DNA of 64,000 bases. It comes from Marchantia polymorpha subsp. ruderalis. Its lineage: Eukaryota > Streptophyta > Marchantiopsida > Marchantiales > Marchantiaceae. Position 1 is the first letter of the stretch; every line of letters begins with the position of its first letter. The notes beneath the pieces were generated by a model. The model saw nothing but the letters and a program-made list of their open reading frames with translations, ran no database searches and was not told the origin of the DNA. Positions 1-10,398 of this stretch are shown here, piece by piece. The stretch is from contig AP031359.1 of assembly GCA_037833965.1 (NCBI GenBank), positions 678,001 through 742,000 of the forward strand, written 5' to 3'. The position numbers were made by a program, and so were the translations under genes.

Positions 1-1189
1 TTTATGAATATTCATATTCATATTTTTGGAAACTTATCCAATCCTTCAACTTGATTGCATACTTTAATTGATTGTTGCATCTATTGACATCAAATTGCTT
101 TGTGCCAAAATGAGCATGTCATTCACATTAAAGACTAGAAAAATGAAATTGAAGATTTTATTACTCACTTTCTTTATTTATACGTATGGATCAAATACAC
201 TTTGTGAAAATCTTTGTGCTTTCATGAACTCATCAAACCTTGCATTGCACTGCTTAGTAGCTTGCTTTAATCCAAATAATAATTTTAGCAACTTTAACAA
301 AAAAAGTTGTACAACTTTTCTTGATCTATATATTCAATGCCAACTAGTAATTTCATGTGGATTTTATTCTTAAAAAGAAAGGTGTATCAAATGCATTGAA
401 ATATTTTCAGATATAGCCCCAAATTCATATGATAAATCAAATTGACTCAACATACTATGCATTTTCTTCAATACAACTGTTTAATTGAACCTCTAAAAAC
501 TATGTTTTATTATGGATTGTAAACCTTGATGAGATAACAAATAATTTTGTTTTCTTTGCAACTTCAAAACTCCTTAGAAGTTTAACTTTCGACATCAACT
601 ATATGTAAAGATCTCATCTTGTGCCCAGTTTGAATGTCAACTTGGAACTTTGAACTTTTAAACTTGTAAAATTCTAAGATTTGTGTGTGAAAAAGTAAAT
701 TTACACAAATCTTGGATAATCTATCATAAAATAGATATCGTATAGAGAGTGAGGTTTTTGAAGAAAGTTACCATATGTTATTATGGCAAACCTTTGGTAT
801 TACAAATATGAGTTTTAATATCAAAGCCTAGAATGCCATACATGACATCTTAGCTCAAGATTTAGTAAAATTAATTTCATCATAAATGATAATGTTCTTT
901 AGCAAGTATAAATTTTTGTGCATGTATAATTCATCATAATTTTATCACGTAATTTCATCTCATTAACTTTTATCAAAATCTCTATATAAAACCTTTTGAA
1001 CCTAACAAATTTTTTTTCTCATGTCAAATATAAATTTGACTTAAATTAAGATATGTTGGAATACATCAAATATTTGAATTTTCATAGATTTATTATTTTG
1101 ATCTGACAAGGTTGCATAGGGCATAATTCTGGCATCATAAATCATCTTTGAGCAAATCATCATCCTTGGCATCAAACTCTTGAGCCACC
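1..1189. other. AT-rich stretch without recognisable gene
   Basis: Strongly AT-rich sequence. The only open frame of note (68-373, plus) has no recognisable domain and a composition expected by chance. I see no RNA gene, terminal repeat or domain here. It resembles the AT-rich background at 13.0-13.4, 13.9-14.8 and 42.9-43.8 kb. Confidence 0.5.
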
Positions 1190-1690
1190 TTGGCTTAAAA
1201 AGAATTAGCACCTTTGAGCTTCACAATCCTTCTTAATGCAGCCATTTTTACCACATTTCTAGCCAACCACTATCTCTCCTTCTAGATATTTATATCTAAA
1301 CTAGGATCTATTCTTAGATCCAACGCGTTTGTCTTCTTTGTCATTCTTTGAATATGATTTATCTCGAATCACATTAAATGCCGCATCAGAAGAAGAGGAT
1401 GATGAAGATGTAAACATTATCTTTTGTAGCAAATCATCAATCAACAAAGCACTTACAACTTCATGTCAAATGATTGTTTGTCAATCATAATGAAGCAACA
1501 CACATGACAAAGACAAATATGAAGCAATTAGCAAGCTTAAAACATGTAGGGCTTTTTCTCATCACTTATTTTATCATCAAGATTTAAAAAATCAATCATC
1601 AGATCATAAAATGCGTCAATATGATCTTGATCTATATCTTGATAAATACCTGCAGAATTTGCAAGATGATATTCATTTTTTGGCACAAAA
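1190..1690 (-). pseudogene. Decayed Ty1/copia-like gag fragment
   Basis: Read on the minus strand, a frame runs through VVSALLIDDLLQK, then a run of six serines, then a basic region ending KRVGSKNRS, and then KCGKNGCIKKDC. This order (helical end of gag, Ser-rich linker, basic region, CCHC-type zinc knuckle) is typical of Ty1/copia gag. The knuckle has Cys where the His should be, and two in-frame stops lie just before it. A related segment further upstream on the same strand (near 1600-1680, DHIDAFYDLMIDFLNLDD) may be the preceding part of gag. No protease, integrase, RT or LTR could be found nearby. The assignment rests on motif order only. Confidence 0.45.
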
Positions 1691-1829
1691 GCGGAATAAT
1701 AATAGCCAATGAAAATTTGCACCAGGCAGACCACCGTGAAATGAAGAGGAAAATATACTGCACCAGCGGCTGGGTGAGTATCAATCTCAAGCCACTTCAA
1801 AGATGTGCTTTGAGACAAACAAGTTCATT

Positions 1830-2974
1830 TCCTTCACACTGTTGTGTTGGAGGTCTAAAAAGTCAAGCCATGCGTTATTTGCAAAATCCTCACAAAATAG
1901 CTCAAAGTACTCACTTCCTCCGGTTTCAAACAAAATAACAAATTAAAAGTGTGAAGGGAAGAAATATGGGAGATGGTTGAATGTTTTGAAGGTCAACCAT
2001 TGGGACAAGAGAGCCAAGTGATCTGCTTGATGTGGCGGGTAATAATTCATGTGCCCTTGTAGTGTTAAGGATGTTTAAGACATCATTAAAAATCCTGAAA
2101 AAATATATTATTTTACGTTCATTTTAAGTCCATCATCCTGAAGGAAGCATACAATTTGTTTGATAGCTCTGTGCAGTGGAAATGTTGCTCAACAGCCTCA
2201 AACAAAATAATATAATTATTATGTACATCTAATTGTTTCAACATCAAAGATTATATATATGATATAATGATGTTCATGGCTTGCTATAAAGGTTTTTTTG
2301 ATCATTGTTGTTGTAATTGAAAGGTTTGGACCTTAAAGTTTTGCATAGATTCATAGCCTTCAACTATTTTCTCACTTCTTTTTCAAAGCAAATAATCATC
2401 ACATCCATTTTACTAGACTCTTATAATTTCCTCCATCAAACTTCTTTGCTGTCATTTTGTTCTTCCAAATAATTGAGGTTGTGTTTTGTAACATTGGAGC
2501 AAGTGTGTCTTCTTTTTCACTCATATGTCACTCTCAAAACTTCTCAATTGCTTTTGAGAAAGCTCTGGAATCTATTTTAGGTCTAAAACATGTGTCATAC
2601 TTAAAATGTTTTAAGTATAAATAGATCCTCATAAGACTACACCAAGGCTCTTGAATAGCCAAGAGTACAAGTTTTGAATATTGCAAGATGGCAGCTAGGG
2701 TTTTTTTGTTGCCTACGGTTACGGTTGATAGGATTTTGTTCCATTTCTTGCCACTGGCCATGAAGAATTGTTTTGGACAAAGACTGACATTTTTATTTTT
2801 CTTGAACTCTCACGGCCATTTAGGATTTTCTCAAAATGTAATCTGCTTAGGCAATTGGACTTTTTTCAAATCTTACCCTGTTAGGGTTAAAGCCTTTAGG
2901 GTGAAAAGTTGCTAACCGATGTGGAAGAAGCAACGATATGCCTAATGCTATCACTATCAACTCCAATCGGCTGA
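1830..2974. other. AT-rich stretch without recognisable gene
   Basis: AT-rich sequence with short open frames on both strands (for example 2688-2915 plus and 2534-2761 minus) that overlap each other and show no domain. Nothing further supported. Confidence 0.4.
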
Positions 2975-3479
2975 TCAAAAGTTGTGGTAAGACACAAATT
3001 TTGTGACCGATGACTTTGCTTTGCTCTTACAAACAGCGATGAACTCTGAGACGCATTTCAACTTGACGTTGACCAAATCAGCTGCAAGATTAACCACTAG
3101 ATGCATAACTATGGCGACTATATCAAGATATTGGAAGACTTGATCATTTTGATCATAGGTTTGTAGCAATGCATGTATGAAAGAGCTAAATCTTTTTTTT
3201 GATCCCTCCAATTTTATTTCCCAAGAAAATCGCTGTGAGGATTGTCAAATCCTCGTTGTGATTGGAGATTATGTCATCTATAATATGCATGGTTAAAAGT
3301 TTATAGCCATGGATCTTGAGAGCTTCAAGACAGTGAACAAAATGCATATGTTGGCAAACTACAAACATATTTTCCACATTGTTCATTCCTTCCGCTACAA
3401 TAGACATGAAAAATGTTTGATTGGCCACAACTTTTATGATCATGTGCTTTGTGTCATACATCATATACTTGTTTAGCAT
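2975..3479 (-). pseudogene. Unrecognised reading frame, possibly transposon-derived
   Basis: Two overlapping minus-strand frames (3479-3186 and 3211-2975) read as one stretch of about 165 residues if joined by a one-base shift near the lysine-rich point at 3195. The composition is protein-like: mixed hydrophobic and charged residues, including the segment HIIDDIISNHNEDLTIL. I do not recognise the family. The surroundings are repeat debris, so a decayed transposon protein is more likely than a host gene. Low confidence that it was ever coding. Confidence 0.25.
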
Positions 3480-4097
3480 TCTATCACTTCTTTGGTGCTC
3501 ATTGTGGTTTTTTGCTTATTTATCTTGAACAATTTGCTATGAGTAAATCATTTTTTCTTCTTCCTCTTGATTTTGCCCTCTTGATCTCTTGTGAGGTGGC
3601 TATTTGTCCCACTAGTGCTTGTTTTGAAACCAAATTACATGACTTTGATCTTCACTAAAGCTATTTTGATAGCTGGGACTAGATTCTTTACTTGCCTCTT
3701 TCTTTTCAGATAACAGACTAGAACAATGTTGTCTTTCATCTCCAATGCTTTCCCACTTCTTCTAGCTGTGTAGAGTCAAATGCTATCAAAAATTGAAGTT
3801 GCATCAATGTTGCTATCCACCTTAAGTTTATCCAAGATTCAAGACATTGTCTCCTGCGGAAAGAAATCAGACAACAGTCAATTAGAAGCCAATTTCATCA
3901 ATAGAAAAATTTTTTTGTTTGGAGAGATGAAAAACTCCAAGGATAGCCTTAGTCACCTTCAGCTGATAAATTGGTTTCCAAGAAAATTCCTTGGCATGCA
4001 AGTTTCATAACTCTCTTCCATCAGATCAACAAAAATTGCAATGGGCTATTTTAGATCCATTGTTCATCATATCCAGCCGATAAAACTTCATCATAGG
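3480..4097. other. AT-rich stretch without recognisable gene
   Basis: Short overlapping frames only. It borders the start of the element at 4098 and shows no similarity to the retrotransposon sequence that resumes at 6462, so the left flank of that element has probably been rearranged. Confidence 0.4.
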
Positions 4098-6461
4098 TGT
4101 GGTGCCTAGTTTTTCAATATTTGCATAAAGAACAAAAATTTAAACATATTCTTGGTAGAATGTATACATATAAGTTCTTAGTCATAGGAGTTAGAAGATT
4201 TAATGCAAATTAGTTAGCTAAGAGAAAAAAAATGAAATCCGCCTTCAGCCGAAGATCTTCGGACCATCGGCGTAGTCATTTTCGGCGATGCAATAGACGA
4301 AGACGACAGGTCACAATTTGCATTTGCCAATGGACGGACAAGAACCGCACGCATGGGAAGTGTCAATTCGCACGCGTGTGAAATCTGTTGGGACGTTGAG
4401 GGTAAGGGCACAAAGCGGGCATATTCGTGCCGACATTGTGTAAGAGAGAGGGAATTGCAATCGATGGATTTTGGCAGCAAAGAAGACACGATCATAGACA
4501 TGACGCAACCCACAAAAGCCGAAATTGGTCCCGCTCAAGATGCCCTATGCGGAGTTAAGAATGTATCGACGCGAGCTAGTCGCGCTGCAGCAGAAATTTC
4601 TGCTATGGGATTGGAATTGTGTATTGGCGACCATATGCAAGGAGATGATGGACAATAATTGGCATGATATTACAAATCTTCGCGGCAACCCGATGCTGTG
4701 AACGCTTGAGCACTAGACAAGGATCTTGGATCCATGGGCTGGGAAGGATGGTGACTTTATGTTCGAGAAGGAGAGTGTAAAGGTGACGAGCGCCGAAGAG
4801 TTCACATTTGTGCCACTCTTGAAGAACGCGCAATCGAGCACGAATGGATGGCGAACAGCGGAATACAAGGACTCAAAGAGGCGTGCAGTTGCGCTAGAGG
4901 TGATGCACATTCTATGACCGCAACGCACGACCTACGTCACAGCATGGCAGGTCGGATTCTTCGAATGCGCATTGAGAGGGGAAGCAATTCATTGGGCGAA
5001 GATCTTCCATGATCTAGTTTGGACCAATGTCAGTTGCAAATGGAAGGGAGGTCTGATTAATCACATAACGCCATATCTAGTGAATTTTTATCTAGGAATG
5101 AAGTTATTGATGAAGAGTGAGGAGAAGCGATTCTCTAAGGAGCGGGAGGTGTTGACAGTCGAATCGGGCAAAGACACGGAGGAGGAAGACAATGTCCAAG
5201 CCGAAGAGCCTCCCCGAAGAACAGCACGAGGGCCAGTTTAGGTGGACGTCGTCACAACCAGGGGATCAATCAGATAGGAGACTGACGAAGAGACGGAAAG
5301 TTGTTGACAATAGTGGTGAAGGCCGAAGACCAAAATGGCGAATGGCGAAGACACAGGTAACATAGCTCAAGATGCCAAAGCGAGGGGCTAGGCCGAAGAA
5401 GAAAGCGAATCATAAGATGGTTGTATCCGAGTCTTCGGAGAGTAGTGTTGCAATGTTGGAGGTAGCTGCCTCTACGATAGACGAAGATATGCGAGAGGAA
5501 CCGAATCTTTGGATAGAAGGGGCTGGACTTTCAGGAGTACAGCAGGAGGAACCGATGGAGAAAGAAGCGCAACCTTCGGAGGAGAGGACGGCGATGGTAA
5601 GTTCAAGTGTTCCACCCTCGGAGAGAACGAAACCTTTGGAAAGGTAAGAAGTGCCCGAGCCGAAGACGAGTGAAGAGCTGGTGAAGGAGCTCACACCGAG
5701 TGAAGAGAGCAGTAGCACTGGTTGGTAGGACGGTGGTGGACTCTCCTGAGATTCCCTGGCCCCCACCACATGAGGAAGTGGTAAGATTTGTGGTTGAGGA
5801 GAAGGCTGAGGAGGAAGAGCCGACGGAGTTAGTAGTTTCCTTCCCTAACTTCTTGCAGGATAGCGTTGTTCCCTTACTGAAGTATTTGGATGGGAAGAGA
5901 GGGAAGTACGCGATCGCGAAGGAGACAAGATTCTACGTGGAGATGATTAGAAAGAGTACTCAACTTAAGAGAGCCGTGGCGGTGAAGAGAGAGTGGAAGG
6001 CAGCAACTGCAATGGCAAAAGAAAGAGTTGCGAGCTTGTCGTCGGAGTGCGCGACCATGAAGGTGACTTTGCATGAACGAGAGGACCACCTTCGGGCGAA
6101 GGAAATGGAGTGTGAAGTCCTTCGGTTGAGCTTGGCTAAGGAGTGTGCGAAGAGGAACGCAGGACCGAAGACCTTTGATCCTAACCCTACCTACCAAGAT
6201 CTTGTTTATCCACTACTCCTACTTAGCGTCTACTCTAGAATCCACTATTTACTCTTCGTTTGGTTATTCCTATTCTAAAAGTTTAAAATTACTAGTCTTC
6301 TATCTCTCAAACTTCATCTTTTCAAAGAAAATGAACAACTATGTTCCCACAATACTTTTTAATCTACTCTAAAGTATTCTTATCCTTAAAAGTTTAAAAT
6401 TCCTATTCATCTACTCCTCAAACTTCTTCTTTTTGAAAAAATGAAAAACTACGTTATCACA
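4098..6461 (+). mobile_element. Coiled-coil-gene element, copy a
   Basis: Copy of a repeat family also found at 10399-12881, 47430-49310, 49610-51308 and 62898-64000. It starts TGTGGTGC and ends GTTATCACA, so it has TG...CA ends with a short imperfect inverted repeat. The first 130 bases match 49311-49450 closely, and the last bases match the 3' end of the copy at 10399-12881. The right flank (6462) is zinc-knuckle coding sequence of retrotransposon A. The left flank is unrelated and there is no matching target duplication, so one side was rearranged. Its last 190 bases contain an imperfect direct repeat of about 90 bases (two units ending in CACA). Confidence 0.65.
4540..6170 (+). pseudogene. 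Conserved coiled-coil protein of the repeat family (copy a, broken)
   Basis: The frame with MYRRELVALQQKF, LLWDWNCVLATICKE, DPWAGKDGDFMFEKESVKVT, then RTTYVTAWQVGF and HITPYLVNFYLGMKLL, aligns block by block with the copies at 12.5-12.0, 49.1-48.4 and 63.9-63.2 kb. That defines an N-terminal domain of about 200 residues. It is followed by a Glu/Pro-rich linker (5240-5830) and a C-terminal segment with PLLKYLDGKRGKYA and a Lys/Glu-rich coiled coil (5870-6155). In-frame stops (near 4700, 4720 and 4915) and frame changes in the linker show it is dead. I do not recognise the domain family; function unknown. Shared block order across copies that are otherwise full of substitutions suggests it was once under selection as the element's own gene. 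Confidence 0.55.
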
Positions 6462-6474
6462 AGCAACAAGGACC

Positions 6475-7606
6475 AGCATGTTGGACTTGTGGATGTAGTC
6501 ATATGAGGAAAGATTGTTCTCAAGAGGGCGGTGTACAAGTTCCATAGGTTAGACCTTAGCCGACATAGGTTCTGTGTGACCATTGTGGTTGAGCGTATCA
6601 TCCTCTAGAGCGATGTTTTGACCTTCATCCAGATTGAGATCTTGGGATAGAGGTCGTGGTAGAGATGCTCCACGAGGCCAAGGTGGTCGAGGTGTTAGAG
6701 CTGATGGGGCAGATATCACCGAACGACCTGTAGTAGAGGTTAATCCTACCACGTGGCTGCTCAGATTGAGTAGTTGAAGCAGAGGCTTGCTGCTACGGCT
6801 AGTTCTAGAGTAGGGATTTCCATTTCTCATGAAGGAAAAGATTTCTCCTATTTGGCAAGTGCAGCCCAAGTTGAGGCATCGGTTGCATTGACCAGAGGTG
6901 CTACACATGCTTAAGAATCACACAATGCGACCGTGGAGTTGGATCTTTAGAGGGGTGAGGGTGGAAGGCAAGCTAAACTTTTCCAATCATTTTTGTTGTC
7001 AGAGGTGGGCAAGACTTCATCCATGGTTCATACACCACCGAGTGATACTATAGTGAGGATTGAAGCATCTACATCACATGTTATGAACACGTAAACATCA
7101 TCTACTGTAGTGATGCGGATGACTACTTTGATGATGAGATTTCCAATGTTTTTAGCCACGGAGCTTATGGCCTTTGGGGTTGAATTTGCTTGTGTATTTT
7201 GTGTAGCAGCCACGTTGTGTGAACGTGGAAGTGTCATTGCTACAAGTGCCGAGATATGCGAGAGTTTTGTTGGGAAGCAACCATCAACGTCTACAATGAG
7301 ATATGAGGCGACTTAGCATGTGGCAGCGGCAAGGATGGAGTTATTACCAATCCGGCTAGCCATTGATCGTGAGAGTATTGTCCCTAGTGTGTGTATGATG
7401 GACAATCGGAGTGGTTTGTTTCGCTTGGTGAATTCTACAAGACAAGTGTATGTCCCAGCCAGAGTTTTGCTTGACTCTGGTGCACAATCCTTGATGTTGG
7501 GCAAGGCAAACTGCATTAGTTTGAAAGTTTGGAGATCTGAATTGAAGCCTTGTCCATTCAAGATTCAGACATCACTTGGCGGTGCAAGTGATAGATCTTA
7601 CTTGGA
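6475..7606 (+). pseudogene. gag C-terminal part and aspartic protease of element A
   Basis: Starts within gag at a zinc knuckle (CWTCG...HMRKDC near 6479-6520) and passes a second, damaged knuckle. It runs through the region matching gag residues 400-560 of the intact relative, then enters protease with VLLDSGAQSLMLGK near 7466-7507, where DSGA is the catalytic motif. This copy keeps a Gln after DSGA where the 57-kb copy has a stop. The protease core breaks off after SDRSYL at about 7602. Several TAG/TGA codons occur upstream. Inactive, but unmistakable by alignment with the minus-strand copy. Confidence 0.85.
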
Positions 7607-7960
7607 TTGTGAGTCTCGATTTCGTTGAACAACGGTGTTTTTGCATTGATTAGATAGTTTCTACACCAGTGGTTAGCTCATTGCCTACCGAAATGATAGA
7701 ATCAATGACTGGAGGCAGCAAGCAAAATATTTGTCATCCTTAGAGTTCTTGGGACGTGAGAGGGCCTGCTAGAGTTGCAGCCTAGACAGTTGGGAGAGTT
7801 TCTCACGTGGAGATTGATCCAAAGGAGGGTACAAAAAGCAATATCAATTCTTTGGAGGATGTTGCAAAGCAACTAGTGAGAGAGTCGTCTCCCCCTAGTG
7901 TGCCTATAGAGAAGGATTGGGAGCTATTTTTTGATCCCTAGATCATAGGAGGAGAGAGAC
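7590..7960 (+). pseudogene. Deletion scar: protease fused to the last part of the methyltransferase
   Basis: Immediately after protease SDRSYL the sequence continues as TGGATTGTGAGTCT..., which matches the end of the methyltransferase in the intact relative (TWIVSLGLAEQ, minus strand about 55415). The spacer SSLPT...WDV...ARVAA then follows, leading into RT. The middle and end of protease and about 310 codons of methyltransferase are therefore missing, and the break is clean. The junction lies within about five bases of 7603 and shares a short CTT. This shows element A descends from a methyltransferase-bearing element. Coding potential here is lost (several stops). Confidence 0.75.
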
Positions 7961-9330
7961 GTCGGTTGACACAATTCCTACGTGCGTATAGGAATTGTTT
8001 TGCCTTCAAAATGAAGAAGTTAGGAGCTTTGATTGGACCAAGTATACGGATAGAGTTGGCTAGTGATACGCCAATCTTTTGTCATATCTATCAATATAGT
8101 GATATGAAAAGGGACTTGATTTGGAGTAGCACGTTGGATCTACTAGAGGCAGGATTAGTGGAGTTGTCGCATGGTGAGTTTGCCTAAGACAGTGTCATGC
8201 CGGTGAAGAAGCATGTACATGGCAACTACACGTATATGCAAATGTGTAGAGACTATTGTGCTATCAATCGAGAGACAAAGTTCAAAAAGTATGCCATGCC
8301 TACACTTGAGGAGATCTTTGATGTGATGGAATATGCGAGGATTTTCAGTACTTTGAATCTTCGAGCAAGATATCATCAGTTGTCGATTCGAGAGGAGCAC
8401 AAGACTAAGACATCATTTTGGGGCGTCAACTTTCACGGCAAAGATTGTTTGTATCAATGGCAATTCTTACCCTTTGGGTTGAAGAATGCACCTGCCAAGT
8501 TTTAGAGAGTTATGAACAAGATCCTAGCGGGGTTGGATTATGTCAAGTGTTACATTGATGATATCTTGGTGTTTAGCAACACGATTGAGCAACATCATAT
8601 ACATTTGCAGATTGTGTTTGAGCGGTTGAAGTCTCATGGTCTGCGGTTACATCCGGGAAAGTGTTAGTTCTTCCAAGAGAAAGTTGAGTACTTGGGTCAT
8701 GTGATCTACCCAAGTGGTTTGGGAGTTCAGAAAGCAAAGGTAGAGGCTATTGCACTCATCCTTCGTCCGACAAAAGTGAGTAAAATTTGTGCATTCATGG
8801 GTTTGGCAAACTACTATTGGAGATATGTGAAGGGATTTAGTTCTATAGTCAAACCTTTGAACAAATTGTTGAAGTCAGATCAGGAGTGGCAATGGAGAGA
8901 TGAGCATGAGACAGCTTTTGTTGAACTCAAGTCCAGATTGGTGGCCGCTTCCATCTTGAGAAGATCCATCAGAGTTCTTCCATACCAGTTGCACACTAAT
9001 TGGAGTATGTTGGGACTTAGAGCGATGTTGACGCAATGTGATGATGAGGGCAAGGAGTTTGTGGTTGCTTATGCTAGCTGTTTAAACAATGCAGCGGAAT
9101 TGCAATATAGTTCAAGGACGAGTGTTTGGCAGCAGTATGGGCTATGTCACACTTCAGATGTTACTTATTTGGCACGCAGTTTATCCTTGTCACATATCAC
9201 CAGCAGCTGAAGTGGTTTATGGAGTCCGACAAGCTCATAGAGAAGCTTGCATGACGGGCTCTCATCTTACAATAGTATGACTTTCAGGTGATGCATAGAC
9301 GTAGAGTTGTGAACCTTGATGCTAATGGTT
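7960..9330 (+). pseudogene. Reverse transcriptase and RNase H of element A
   Basis: RT reads through LTQFLRAYRNCFAF, PVKKHVHGNYTYMQMCRDY, LRARYHQL and LPFGLKNAPAKF, then the catalytic CYIDDILVFSN near 8550-8580, and MGLANYYWRYVKGF. RNase H begins near 8995 (LGLRAMLTQCDDEGKEFVVAYAS). TAG codons replace residues at 8503 (expected Gln) and 8666 (expected Lys), and a frameshift near 9115 splits RNase H. The VTDHQ motif is changed to VTYHQ. Order and spacing are those of Ty3/gypsy pol. Confidence 0.9.
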
Positions 9331-9399
9331 TGAATTGAAACCCATGCACTAGCCAGGAGGATGACACTAGAGCTAGATGACATGATGAGGTGGATGAGG

Positions 9400-10398
9400 A
9401 GATGATGTCTAGTTGGCATGCATCAACCTTTTTGTGTTTGTTGCGTGAAGACTCTAGTAGGGAGGATCACTTGACATCTTACTATAGTCAAGGATTGAAT
9501 GATTAATCTCCATATCTTGAGATTGAGGATGGTCCTATGGATCAGCGTGATATTCACGATGATGCCTTAGTATTGGAATTACTACAAACCAGTAGGATGT
9601 CAGGCACAGTGAGTGCTAAGAAGCGAGATCGTGTTCACCAACGCATGAGGAGGTATCAATTAGAGAGAGCATATATTCTTCGAGTGTTGGAGGACGGTAG
9701 GATACGAGTAGTACTGCATCCAGCTCAGAGAGCACGCATCGTGCGGCATGCTTATGAGGAGTTATGACATTTTGAAGTGAAGCGTACATATAGCTTACTC
9801 CTTAGTCAGTGTTGATGGTGGGGTATGTATACTCAAGTACAGTAGTTGGTATCACGTTGCATAGTTTGTGATCAAGTGAAAGCATCGTTCAATGCTCCAA
9901 CACCAGAGTTACATCCATTGCCTATCATGAGGTTGGATTACGGTTGGAGTATGAACTTCGCTAGACCATTACCTTTGATTGTGCAACATCATCGAGACGT
10001 ATTGATGATGGTGGAGCATTTCTCCAAGTGGATTGAGTTGGTGGCATTGCCAGACAAGGCGAGTGAGGGAGCAGCGTATGCTTTCCTTGACTGGATGCTT
10101 AGTCACTTTGGTGCACCAACTGAGGTGTTGACCAATCAAGGTACTGAGTTTCAGGATGAGTTTTAGGTCTTGTGTGACAACACGCTGATTGATCATCAAA
10201 CCACGTCTCAAGATCATCCAAAGACGGATTGTTTGGCTGAACGTGTTGTACAGACAGTGAAGAAGGCGTTGGGCAAATATGGCAAACAGAAGAGGCATCT
10301 TGGAGAGTGGAATATTTAGTTATCATGATTGGTCATGGAATATTATTTCAATTGTCAAGCATCCTCTACTTACTTCTCATCATATTTTCTATTGTACG
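9400..10398 (+). pseudogene. Integrase of element A, 5' part
   Basis: Contains the segment matching QRDVHDDALVLE of the relative and the HHCC zinc-binding region (HAYEEL, then SRCIVCDQVKA near 9850-9890). The core begins at MNFARPLPLI (9950) and continues with HFSKWIELVALPDKASEG and VLTNQGTEF. Asn replaces the second catalytic Asp, and the first (normally SLDFA) is also Asn. Stops at about 9763, 9812, 9841 and 10164 correspond to Gly, Tyr/Trp or Gln codons in the relative. The frame is cut by the insertion at 10399 just after YFLLY. Catalytically dead. Confidence 0.9.
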
